DNA from: an uncultured Mitsuokella sp.
GTDB lineage: Bacteria > Bacillota > Negativicutes > Selenomonadales > Selenomonadaceae
Direction: 5' to 3'
Assembly: GCA_900770895.1 (NCBI GenBank)
Contig: CAAGMF010000219.1
Span: 1 to 19,870 of the forward strand
Length of the DNA stretch: 19,870 bases
Position 1 is the stretch's first letter, and the number at the start of each line of letters is the position of its first letter. The position numbers and the translations under genes were made by a program. Shown here one piece after another: positions 7,420 to 14,267 of the stretch. The notes beneath the pieces are model-generated. The model did no database searches. It saw nothing but the letters and a program-made list of their open reading frames with translations, and was not told the DNA's origin.

Positions 7420-7803
7420 TCAAAGATGCTGCTCGGTGGCGCGGACAGCATAGCGTATGCAGTCATCGCAGGCGCAGAGCATCTTGCCGGTCTCGATTCC
7501 CTTGAGGTCTTTGCAGATCGTCGCGCCGGCATTTTCCTGGAATTCGTGCAGGATGTCGCGCGTGATGGCGGTTGTCGGCCTGCCGCTGTCATTGAGGAGC
7601 CCCATGACCATGCCGGCACCGCAGAGAGCGCCGCAGGTCGCTTCCGTACAGCCCATGCCCATGCCGAAGCCCGAGCCGAGTGCTCGGAGCTTTTCTTCCG
7701 GCAGGCCCAGTTCCTCAGCGAAAGCCAGCAGTACAGCCTGTGCGCAGTTGCAATCCCTGTGCTTATAAGCTACAGCCTGTTCGGCCCTTTTGTCCATGTC
7801 CAT
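7420..7803 (-). CDS. C_GCAxxG_C_C family redox-type protein
   Basis: A 127-residue protein carrying the signature that names the family: an N-terminal CNCAQAV motif, then GCTEATCGALCGAGMVMGLL, and C-terminal Cys residues in ATICKDL and CACDDCI. The regular cysteines suggest metal or flavin redox chemistry, but no activity is firmly established for the family; it is common in strict anaerobes and often lies near transporters or redox genes. The ATG at 7803 has an AAGAGGAA site about 10 bases upstream; an in-frame ATG two codons later is possible. It has a strong promoter of its own and is followed after 30 bases by the MFS remnant, so it was probably the first gene of a two-gene operon whose second gene has died. 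Confidence 0.9.
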   Translation of the reverse strand: MDMDKRAEQAVAYKHRDCNCAQAVLLAFAEELGLPEEKLRALGSGFGMGMGCTEATCGALCGAGMVMGLLNDSGRPTTAITRDILHEFQENAGATICKDLKGIETGKMLCACDDCIRYAVRATEQHL

Positions 7804-7844
7804 ATTTCTATATTCCTCTTTTCTTAGTTTAAGATTCTGATGTT

Positions 7845-7873
7845 ATTATACTTCAATAACGACAGGTGTACAA
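7845..7873 (-). promoter_or_regulatory. Promoter of the C_GCAxxG_C_C gene
   Basis: On the minus strand TTGTAC (7873-7868), exactly 17 bp, and a perfect TATAAT (7850-7845). It faces away from the NimA-like gene. No comparably clear plus-strand promoter is visible for that gene; the TACAAT at 7869-7874 overlaps this -35 and is only a weak candidate. Confidence 0.78.
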
Positions 7874-7926
7874 TCCAGGTCATGATTTTTCTCCATGTAT
7901 GACAGGTGAGGATAGGAGGAATATAT

Positions 7927-8406
7927 ATGTTTCGTAAAATGAGACGGTTCAAGCAGCAGCTTCCCCGCGAGGAATGCATCGAGATTCTGAAGCGGGAAAA
8001 GCGCGGTGTACTTTCCGTCCTGGGGGACGATGGATATCCCTATGGTATGCCGCTCGATCATTATTACGACGAGGAAAGTGGCAAACTCTATTTCCACTGC
8101 GCGATGGCCGGCCACAAACTCGATGCCATCCGTGACTGTGATAAGGTATCCTATTGCATTACGGGAGAAGGCCACCATGAAGACGGCATCTCCTGGTCGC
8201 TGACGTACCGCAGCGTCATCATCTTTGGCCGCATGAAGGTCCTCGATGACCATGAAACAGCCCTGCGTCTCGCCCGCTCACTCGGCGAAAAATTCACCCA
8301 GGATACCGCATACCTTGATCACGAGATCCAGCACTCCGGCCCGCGCATGCTCATGCTGGAGCTGACCCCGGAACACATCACTGGCAAACGCGTCAATGAA
8401 TCCTGA
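7927..8406 (+). CDS. NimA-like pyridoxamine 5'-phosphate oxidase family protein
   Basis: A 159-residue flavin-binding split-barrel protein of the NimA-like branch. It shows the family order: an N-terminal helix with LPREECIEILKREKRGVLS, the strand pair DDGYPYGMPLDHYYDEESGKLYFHC, the AGHKLDAIR segment and a late SVIIFGRMKVLDD strand. Such proteins bind FMN or related cofactors; some reduce nitroimidazoles, but most are uncharacterised oxidoreductases, so a drug-resistance label would be overreach. The start at 7927 is fixed by AGGAGGA at 7914-7920 (spacing 6); an in-frame ATG at 7906 lies upstream of this site. It is a single gene, divergent from the C_GCAxxG_C_C gene with about 120 bases between them. 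Confidence 0.9.
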   Translation: MFRKMRRFKQQLPREECIEILKREKRGVLSVLGDDGYPYGMPLDHYYDEESGKLYFHCAMAGHKLDAIRDCDKVSYCITGEGHHEDGISWSLTYRSVIIFGRMKVLDDHETALRLARSLGEKFTQDTAYLDHEIQHSGPRMLMLELTPEHITGKRVNES

Positions 8407-8468
8407 TGAAACGGCAGGCACAGTTTTCGCTCCCATAATTAAGATAAAAATATCTAAGTTTGGCTGTC

Positions 8469-8497
8469 TTTACAACAGCAGTCAAAAGGTGTATAAT
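8469..8497 (+). promoter_or_regulatory. Promoter of tRNA-Pro
   Basis: TTTACA (8469-8474), 17-bp spacer, TATAAT (8492-8497). The mature tRNA starts 13 bases after the -10, so a very short 5' leader is expected. Confidence 0.82.
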
Positions 8498-8510
8498 AGA
8501 TAACTGTGTT

Positions 8511-8587
8511 CGGGACGTAGCGCAGTTTGGTAGCGCGCTTCCTTGGGGTGGAAGAGGTCGTGGGTTCAAATCCCGTCGTTCCGACCA
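8511..8587 (+). tRNA. tRNA-Pro (anticodon GGG)
   Basis: A full cloverleaf can be drawn. The 7-bp acceptor stem is CGGGACG with CGTTCCG (one G-T pair). The D arm is GCGC with GCGC. The anticodon stem CTTCC/GGAAG encloses the loop TTGGGGT, which puts GGG at positions 34-36 and so reads CCC and CCU. The T arm is GTGGG-TTCAAAT-CCCGT. The CCA end is encoded. It is a single gene with its own promoter. Confidence 0.95.
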
Positions 8588-8607
8588 TTTTTTTGACAAA
8601 TGACCGA

Positions 8608-8641
8608 GAGGCTCCGCATCGTTAGGTGCGGGGCCTCTTTT
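8608..8641 (+). terminator. Terminator downstream of tRNA-Pro
   Basis: An 11-bp stem (8608-8618 with 8627-8637, one T-G pair) and an 8-nt loop are followed by TTTT. A T-run directly after the CCA (8588-8594) may help. Confidence 0.8.
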
Positions 8642-8646
8642 GTATC

Positions 8647-8687
8647 GTGAAATAAGCGCTCTTGGCCTGTCGAGGCAAAGAGCGCTT
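8647..8687 (-). terminator. Probable terminator of the histidine kinase gene
   Basis: A 10-bp perfect inverted repeat (AAGCGCTCTT 8654-8663 and AAGAGCGCTT 8678-8687) extends inward as GCCT/AGGC around a GTCG tetraloop. On the minus strand it is followed by TATTTC, only a weak T-tract. It lies about 20 bases past the kinase stop. Confidence 0.6.
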
Positions 8688-8705
8688 GTGCTTTCGGGGC
8701 GTTTC

Positions 8706-11700
8706 TCAGGAGTCCTGCTTTTTCAGCCGGGTGGCTTTTTGGATTATCTGGTTCAGTTTTTCAAAGTCGATCGGTTTGCTGACGTAGTCATTCATGCCGC
8801 AGGCCATGACGCGGGCGATGTCATCGGCGAATACGTCGGCGGTCACGGCTATGATGGGGATGGTTGCATGGTCGGGATGTTCGCCGCGGCGTATGGTCTG
8901 GGTCGCGGTATAGCCATCCATGACCGGCATCTGCAGGTCCATGAGTATGGCCTGATAGGTGCCCGGAGTGCTGGCGTTGAATTTGTCTACGGCATCCTGA
9001 CCGTTTATCGCGGTATCGACCGTGTAGCCGCGCTGCGACAGCAGGGCCTGACCGATTTCGCGGTTCATGTCGTTGTCTTCGACGAGCAGCAGGTGGGGGT
9101 GATCGTGGTCCGGCTTCTTTTCGATGGCTTCCGTGGCGGGCGAAGCACTCGGAGCAGCTGCTTTGAGCGGCAGGGTTATGAAGAAGGTGGTGCCTTTGCC
9201 TTTCTTGCTCTGCACTTCGAGCGAGCCATGCATCATCTTTACGAGATTATGGCTGATGGCAAGCCCGAGACCGCTGCCGCCGTATTTGCCGGCAGTCTCG
9301 GCGCTCTCCTGTTCGAAGGGCTGGAACAAGTGCTTCAGGTATTCTTCGCTCATGCCGATACCGGTGTCGCGGACGATGAATGTGGTCATGTAGGTATCTC
9401 TGTGCAGTACCTGCTCGACCGACAGGAATATCTTGCCGTGCGCGGGGGTGAATTTCACTGCGTTGGAGACGATGTTCATGAGTATCTGCTTGATGCGCAG
9501 GGCATCACCGATGAGATTCGTTTCCAGGAGCTGGTCGGTATGATCGATCAGCGTGACATGTTTGTCGTCGATCTGGGACTGGAATATCGTGGTGATTTCC
9601 TCCAGTATGTCGGAGAGCGAGAAGTCCTTGTCAGCCAGCTTCATCTTGCCGTGCTCGATGGACGACATGTCCAGTATGTCATTGATCAGCGAGAGCAGAT
9701 GGCGGGCGGCTATCATGGCGTTATGGAGATAGTGGCTGACGTCGGCGCGGCTGGCGTCAGTTGCGGAGGACATGGTTATGTAGCCGATGATGGCGTTCAG
9801 CGGCGTGCGTATCTCATGGCTCATCCGTGAGAGGAATTCGCCTTTCGACAGGCTGGCGTGGCGGGCGGCTTCGAGCGCCTCCTGTATGGTCTGCCGCTGC
9901 TGCAGTTCTTTACTGCGGATGTCGTTGATATTGCGGCGGTAGAATATGAAATCATTGATCTTGTCGCCGTTTTGGCTGTATATGGGCTGGAAAGTATATA
10001 CGTAGTAATCGTACTGTCCCGATTTGTTTTTGCACCGGATTTCGCATTGGAAGACATGATGGCGGGCGAAAGCCTCACGGATACCTTTGTAGTATTCGCC
10101 GTCCAGTTTGAAGCAGTCCAGGTCATCGGGAGCTACGTTCTTCAGATAGCGCTCGTAGTTGAAATCGACTTCATGCAGGCCGACCTGTCCCTCAGGGGTC
10201 AGATAATATTCGGTCGCCTTGCCTGTCTTCAGATTGACATTCACGACGAGTTCGTTGAGACGGCAGATGTAGCTGAGCAGCGTGTTTATCTCGTGCTGAC
10301 GTTGCTGGTCGCGGTGCATATTCTGGTAGCGGATGATGCTCAGGATGCTGAAAACGATGAGGGCCAGCAGGCAGAGCAGGACCACGAGCGATTGCCCGGG
10401 ATAGCTGTAGAACATGGACAGCAACGTGGTTTTGTGCGGCTGCAGCAGGGAGTGTTTCAGCAGTATCTGCTGGGTGATCGGCTCCTGGGCAGTCGGCAGC
10501 ATGGCTGATACCAGTTCGAACAGGCGATGGTCGAGCTGCGAGCTGACGCCTACGCAGAGTGGCAACGTGTAGCTTGCGACAAGCGACCGGGTGAGATCGG
10601 AGTGCGGGTCGTCGTTCAGATTTTTCTGGGCGATGAGTGTCAGCACGTAGGCAGAGTCGCATTTTCCGTCGCGTACGGCATTTATGGCATCAGCGGCCTC
10701 AGGATATATCCTGATATTGCTTTGTTCCGCTGGCAGGGCGCCGTTGGCTGACAGCATATAGTAAAGAACGCGCGACATGGCCACGTTGCCGGGCTGTTTT
10801 CGGGCTATCGTGGGCGCTACGACCGATACGGTCGCTGTCGTGAGCGGGCTCGTGACGCGCAGGCCGGCTTTTTCCGCGTAGTTCAGGTTGGCGGGGACGC
10901 CGAGTACGATGTCCACGGAACCGTCCTTGATGAGGCGCTCGAGCTCGTCAAAATCCTGGCAGGGAACGATATTGTAAGCCAGTCCGAGACGGTTGGCGGT
11001 CTCGGCGAACAAATCGGGCAGTATACCCTGGGCATTGCCCTCCTGGTCAAAGCTGCAGTAAGGAGAGGCATTGGGCATCATGGTGACGCGCAGTGTCGCG
11101 CCGGCGTCCCGCAGCTGGTTCAGGTAGTCACGCACATCGGAATCCAGAGCCAGGAGGCGGCTGGCGGCCGACAGATAATATTTATTGGACAGGGAGACCA
11201 TCCAGGCAGGATTGCTGACCGTCAGATTGTATTGGGCATCGTTCAGTTCGTGCAGCAGCTTCTTGTCACCTTTGCGGACGATGGCATAGAGCGGCTTGGG
11301 GTTGCGCTTTTCGAGCAGCGTCTCATTCGGAGCCAGACGCCGGGTGCTGGAGGAGACGATGGCATCGACTTCTCCGTTCTGCAGGGCCTGTTGGAGCGCG
11401 TTGAATTCGCGATACCATTTCACTTCGCAAGAGAAGTTATTTTCCCGGGCGAAGTCCAGGAATTCATAAGCGCGTAGATTACTGGCGAGCAGGCCGACCC
11501 GCATCCCGTTATAGGACGCGGTATCGCCCGGCTGCAGCCGGGTATTGTCTGCCAACGTGGACAGTATCATATAGCTTATATCCATCGGCTGGTCTGCATA
11601 GTCGAACTTCAGGCCGCGCTCAGGCGTGTACTGCAGCGGATACAGCATGTCGATGTCGCCGCGCTCCAGCATGGCGAACATTTCCTGTTCGCCCAGTTCA

Positions 11701-11972
11701 TAGCCAACATAGGTATAGTTCCAGTCGGCATGTTCGCGCAGGAGCTGCAGATAGTCGTAGCCGTAGCCGGAGCGCTGGCCGTTCTCATCGATCATATGGT
11801 AGCCGCCCATGTTGAAGAAACCGACGCGCACGGTCTGGCGGTACGGTGGGAAAAGCAACGTACTGTTATCCGACGCTGAACAGAGGTGCTGGGGGCAGGA
11901 TGCGATCAGCCCGACAAGCAGGAGATAAATAGCATGCAGGAACAGTGCTGGCAGTCCGGGCTTGGAATTCAT
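8706..11972 (-). CDS. Hybrid sensor histidine kinase with two periplasmic solute-binding domains (BvgS/EvgS-like)
   Basis: A 1088-residue inner-membrane sensor. Visible order: an N-terminal hydrophobic export segment (about 8-26); two tandem SBP_bac_3 (amino-acid-binding type) domains (about 46-265 and 294-510); one membrane helix (about 528-547); a PAS-like region (about 565-690); HisKA with the phospho-accepting His719 in SHEIRTP; an HATPase domain with N-box Asn837, DTGIGM (869-874) and GGSGLGL (898-904); and a receiver domain with the acidic pair at 965-966, phospho-accepting Asp1012 in MDLQMPVMDG and Lys1066. No HPt domain follows the receiver, unlike classical BvgS/EvgS, so phosphate must pass to an HPt protein outside this window or the receiver is a local regulator. 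The ATG at 11972 has GAGG about 8 bases upstream. No response regulator with an output domain is adjacent; the divergent neighbour is an HD-GYP protein. The ligand is unknown, plausibly an amino acid. Confidence 0.93.
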   Translation of the reverse strand: MNSKPGLPALFLHAIYLLLVGLIASCPQHLCSASDNSTLLFPPYRQTVRVGFFNMGGYHMIDENGQRSGYGYDYLQLLREHADWNYTYVGYELGEQEMFAMLERGDIDMLYPLQYTPERGLKFDYADQPMDISYMILSTLADNTRLQPGDTASYNGMRVGLLASNLRAYEFLDFARENNFSCEVKWYREFNALQQALQNGEVDAIVSSSTRRLAPNETLLEKRNPKPLYAIVRKGDKKLLHELNDAQYNLTVSNPAWMVSLSNKYYLSAASRLLALDSDVRDYLNQLRDAGATLRVTMMPNASPYCSFDQEGNAQGILPDLFAETANRLGLAYNIVPCQDFDELERLIKDGSVDIVLGVPANLNYAEKAGLRVTSPLTTATVSVVAPTIARKQPGNVAMSRVLYYMLSANGALPAEQSNIRIYPEAADAINAVRDGKCDSAYVLTLIAQKNLNDDPHSDLTRSLVASYTLPLCVGVSSQLDHRLFELVSAMLPTAQEPITQQILLKHSLLQPHKTTLLSMFYSYPGQSLVVLLCLLALIVFSILSIIRYQNMHRDQQRQHEINTLLSYICRLNELVVNVNLKTGKATEYYLTPEGQVGLHEVDFNYERYLKNVAPDDLDCFKLDGEYYKGIREAFARHHVFQCEIRCKNKSGQYDYYVYTFQPIYSQNGDKINDFIFYRRNINDIRSKELQQRQTIQEALEAARHASLSKGEFLSRMSHEIRTPLNAIIGYITMSSATDASRADVSHYLHNAMIAARHLLSLINDILDMSSIEHGKMKLADKDFSLSDILEEITTIFQSQIDDKHVTLIDHTDQLLETNLIGDALRIKQILMNIVSNAVKFTPAHGKIFLSVEQVLHRDTYMTTFIVRDTGIGMSEEYLKHLFQPFEQESAETAGKYGGSGLGLAISHNLVKMMHGSLEVQSKKGKGTTFFITLPLKAAAPSASPATEAIEKKPDHDHPHLLLVEDNDMNREIGQALLSQRGYTVDTAINGQDAVDKFNASTPGTYQAILMDLQMPVMDGYTATQTIRRGEHPDHATIPIIAVTADVFADDIARVMACGMNDYVSKPIDFEKLNQIIQKATRLKKQDS

Positions 11973-12027
11973 GATGGGTACCTCGTATCAAGCAATTATA
12001 TGGTGCCGAAAAATGTTTTCTGGTTAA

Positions 12028-12062
12028 ATTATAACGCGTTGGGTATTTTTTTGCTATGCAAA
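12028..12062 (-). promoter_or_regulatory. Candidate promoter of the histidine kinase gene with inverted repeat at -35
   Basis: On the minus strand TATAAT (12033-12028) is preceded after 17 bp by TAGCAA (12056-12051), a poor -35. The -35 overlaps an inverted repeat TTTGC-N3-GCAAA (12050-12062). The same arrangement, including GCGTTATAAT, recurs before the M16C peptidase gene, which suggests a shared regulator or promoter class. Confidence 0.55.
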
Positions 12063-12095
12063 TATGGTAAATAGAGCAATGACGCAGGAAATCCC

Positions 12096-12124
12096 TTGAC
12101 AAAGTACACTATGCTTGTTAGTAT
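12096..12124 (+). promoter_or_regulatory. Promoter of the HD-GYP gene
   Basis: A perfect TTGACA (12096-12101), exactly 17 bp, then TAGTAT (12119-12124). It lies about 40 bases before the ATG at 12163. Confidence 0.78.
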
Positions 12125-12162
12125 CTCTAATGAATGGGATTATTAGGAGGGGAAGCCTTGCA

Positions 12163-13308
12163 ATGATTGAGCTGCCGGTTAAAAGATTGGAGCCGGGCAT
12201 GACTTTGGCGCAGAGTATATATAATACGAATGGCGTCAATTATCTGACTCGCGGTACACAGCTTACCTATAAATATATCGAGCGGTTGCGGCAGCTGGGA
12301 GTCGATAATATCCATGTCATGAGCACGGCGAATGATGTACAGCTGAGATTGCCTGAGGATGTGCTTTCTGAGCGTACACGGGCCGCTGCGGTGAAGCGGG
12401 TGTATGATGCCTTTCAGCAGGTGATGACCAATGGGACGTTCGATATGCCGCCGATTGCGCAGGCAGCTGCGTCCATCATCAATGATATCATGGAGCGCCG
12501 CGGCAATCTGGTGCAGCTGACGGACATCCGCATTCATGATATGTACACATTCGTGCATTGTGTGAATGTCGCGATGCTTTCTACGATGATTGGTGTGCTT
12601 GATGGATTGCGGGGGCGCGAGTTGTCGATGCTGTGCATCGGCGCACTGCTGCATGACCTCGGCAAGATTGTCGTACCGTCTGCGATATTGAACAAGCCCG
12701 GCCGGCTCACGGACGAGGAGTTCGCCATAGTGAAGAAGCACCCGCAGGCAGGTGCTGACCGCATACTGAGTATGGGACTGCCCGACGGGGAGACGCTGGC
12801 CGTGGTGGCGCAGCAGCATCATGAGCATATGGACGGTACCGGGTATCCGGATCATCGTGAGGGAAAGCAGATCCATAAGTTCGGACGCATGTGTGCCATA
12901 GCGGATGTCTATGACGCCCTGACGAGCGAGCGCCCCTACAAGAAAGCCTACACGCCGTCCATCGCCTACAATATAATGATGCGTTGCTCACCCGGACAGT
13001 TCGACGAGCATCTGCTGCAGCTGTTCTTTCGCAATGTGGCCATCTATCCGGTCGGAACGGTGCTGAAGACGTCGGTCGGCCACGCCATAGTGAAGAAGGC
13101 GGAGTTCGGTCATACGGAGCGCCCTGACGTCGTGCTGTTTTCTGATCTGAATGGACGCATGCTCGACGCGGCTACCCATATTCGGCTGACAGACCGTCCG
13201 GAAGTAAAGATCGAGGGCGTCGTCAACGACCAGGAACTCTATCATTTCATCCATGTACTTGGGAAAGATCCGGCTGTATTCCTGACAGAGGAATCGGAGA
13301 CTGCCTGA
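12163..13308 (+). CDS. HD-GYP domain phosphodiesterase (c-di-GMP type)
   Basis: A 381-residue soluble protein. The N-terminal 60 residues (VKRLEPGMTLAQSIYNTNGV onward) are the short strand-rich domain that often precedes HD-GYP domains in Firmicutes. The HD-GYP core is complete: His132, the HD pair 164-165 in HDLGK, His193, His219-His220 and the diagnostic DGTGYP (224-229), then AIADVYDALTSERPYK. A C-terminal domain beginning VGTVLKTSVGHAIV resembles the common small barrel after the core. With all metal ligands and GYP present, hydrolysis of cyclic di-GMP (or a related dinucleotide) is likely. The ATG at 12163 is preceded by AGGAGGGG with a rather long spacing of 10-12 bases. No membrane segment is seen. 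It is divergent from the sensor kinase, so it could serve the same pathway, but this is inferred only from position. Confidence 0.93.
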   Translation: MIELPVKRLEPGMTLAQSIYNTNGVNYLTRGTQLTYKYIERLRQLGVDNIHVMSTANDVQLRLPEDVLSERTRAAAVKRVYDAFQQVMTNGTFDMPPIAQAAASIINDIMERRGNLVQLTDIRIHDMYTFVHCVNVAMLSTMIGVLDGLRGRELSMLCIGALLHDLGKIVVPSAILNKPGRLTDEEFAIVKKHPQAGADRILSMGLPDGETLAVVAQQHHEHMDGTGYPDHREGKQIHKFGRMCAIADVYDALTSERPYKKAYTPSIAYNIMMRCSPGQFDEHLLQLFFRNVAIYPVGTVLKTSVGHAIVKKAEFGHTERPDVVLFSDLNGRMLDAATHIRLTDRPEVKIEGVVNDQELYHFIHVLGKDPAVFLTEESETA

Positions 13309-13315
13309 ACTGCAG

Positions 13316-13366
13316 AAAAATAACGGCATCGCCATACCCGTTACCGGGGAGGCGATGCCGTTTTTT
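13316..13366. terminator. Bidirectional terminator between HD-GYP and rubrerythrin genes
   Basis: A perfect 12-bp stem (13322-13333 with 13351-13362) contains an inner CCCG/CGGG pairing. A-rich on the left, six T's on the right. Confidence 0.92.
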
Positions 13367-13406
13367 AGTAGCTTGTTCCAGATGCGGTCAGACCGCGATG
13401 CAGCTA

Positions 13407-13955
13407 TTATTTGCCGAAATAGCGGTCGAGCAGGCCTTTGAAGCCACGGCCGTGGCGGGCCTCATCCTTGGCCATCTCATGTACCGTATCATGTACGGCA
13501 TCGAGGTTGAGCTGCTTAGCGAGCGTGGCCAGCTCTTTCTTGCCGGCGCAGGCACCATGCTCAGCATCGACGCGCATGGTCAGGTTCTTCTCCGTGCTGT
13601 CGGTCAGTACCTCGCCGAGGAGCTCTGCGAATTTGGCAGCATGCTCAGCTTCTTCGAAAGCATAGCGCTTGAACGCCTCTGCTACCTCAGGATAGCCTTC
13701 ACGATCAGCCTGACGGCTCATGGCCAGATACATGCCGACCTCGGAGCATTCGCCCGTGAAGTTCTGGCGCAGGCCCTCGAGGATGCGTGGATCTACACCT
13801 TTGGCCGTACCGACATGATGCTCATCAGCAAAGCTGAGCTCGCCAGCAGCCTGCTCGATGAATTTCGAGGCCGGAGCATGGCATACCGGGCATTCCGCAG
13901 GCGGCTGCTCTCCCTCATAGACATAACCGCAGATGGAGCATACGAATTTTTTCAT
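13407..13955 (-). CDS. rbr: Reverse rubrerythrin (peroxidase)
   Basis: A 182-residue non-haem iron protein. The rubredoxin domain is at the N-terminus (Cys6, Cys9 in CSICG; Cys22, Cys25 in CPVC), followed by the four-helix di-iron domain with ECSEVGMYLAM, EEAEHAAKF and DEARHGRGF carrying the carboxylate and His ligands. This order is the reverse of classical rubrerythrin and matches the clostridial reverse rubrerythrins, which pass electrons from NADH through rubredoxin-type carriers to reduce hydrogen peroxide, and oxygen, in the cytoplasm of anaerobes. The ATG at 13955 has a strong AGGAGGGG site. It is a single gene with a TATAAT at 14010-14005 (minus strand) but no good -35, which would fit an activator or stress-controlled promoter; I see no clear PerR box. 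Confidence 0.95.
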   Translation of the reverse strand: MKKFVCSICGYVYEGEQPPAECPVCHAPASKFIEQAAGELSFADEHHVGTAKGVDPRILEGLRQNFTGECSEVGMYLAMSRQADREGYPEVAEAFKRYAFEEAEHAAKFAELLGEVLTDSTEKNLTMRVDAEHGACAGKKELATLAKQLNLDAVHDTVHEMAKDEARHGRGFKGLLDRYFGK

Positions 13956-14004
13956 GAAAACCCCTCCTAAATCCCATTAGCTTGAACATCTACACTATAT
14001 ATCC

Positions 14005-14010
14005 ATTATA
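14005..14010 (-). promoter_or_regulatory. -10 box of the rubrerythrin gene
   Basis: A perfect TATAAT on the minus strand about 50 bases before the ATG. The bases 17 bp upstream read TTTCTT, a weak -35, inside a pyrimidine-rich tract. Confidence 0.55.
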
Positions 14011-14076
14011 TGCCAGAAAGAAGAAAAAAGAAAGTAAAAATTTCGAAAAATAATGATGATAGCATGGGGAGAAATG

Positions 14077-14214
14077 TTTTGCCTGTAGCAAAATCTGAAC
14101 AATGGCGTTAGAACGAGTCCGAGGGCATGGAGGCCTGTCCTTCTGCGAGATGACTCGTTGAAACGCTATATGGTATATTTTGCTTATAGCAAAATCTGAA
14201 CAATGGCGTTATAA
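14077..14214. repeat. 37-bp direct repeat pair flanking a stem-loop
   Basis: Copies at 14077-14113 and 14178-14214 match at 34 of 37 positions; both contain AAAATCTGAACAATGGCGTT and an internal TTTTGC-N5-GCAAAA inverted repeat. Between them, AACGAGTC (14112-14119) pairs with GACTCGTT (14152-14159); inside this stem GGAGG pairs with CCTTC around a CCTGT loop. This is the main content of the 312-base gene-free gap from 13956 to 14267, which also holds the rubrerythrin promoter on the left and the peptidase promoter on the right. No small ORF with a ribosome site is convincing here. Confidence 0.8.
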
Positions 14215-14215
14215 T
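14187..14215 (+). promoter_or_regulatory. Candidate promoter of the M16C peptidase gene
   Basis: TAGCAA (14187-14192), 17 bp, TATAAT (14210-14215). The -35 overlaps the TTTTGC/GCAAAA inverted repeat. The upstream repeat copy has the same spacing (TAGCAA 14086-14091, then TAGAAC 14109-14114), a degraded -10, so it may be a second, weaker start. Confidence 0.55.
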
Positions 14216-14233
14216 ATATGCGTTATAATATAT
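14206..14233 (+). repeat. 14-bp perfect tandem duplication containing the -10 box
   Basis: GCGTTATAATATAT occurs twice head to tail, placing TATAAT at 14210-14215 and again at 14224-14229. The second copy is 14 bp further from any -35-like element; 17 bp upstream of it is CAATGG. Confidence 0.85.
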
Positions 14234-14267
14234 CTGACGGAAATCGAGGATGAGAGGAGAATCCGTA

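Noticed and set aside
8393..8599. Minus-strand 68-residue reading frame containing SERRDLNPRPLPPQGSALP
   Set aside because: It is the antisense translation of the tRNA-Pro gene, a well-known spurious protein prediction.
8640..9830. Plus-strand 396-residue reading frame
   Set aside because: It lies almost wholly antisense to the kinase and receiver domains of the histidine kinase, has no ribosome site, and its residues show no domain; GC-rich codon bias opens this frame.
11020..11026. A further GTATAC palindrome at the possible operator motif
   Set aside because: It lies inside the kinase coding sequence and its flanks (GGCA and CCTG) do not match ATw/wAT.
14077..14214. CRISPR array
   Set aside because: Only two imperfect copies, 64 bases apart, sitting on promoter elements; no cas genes are near.
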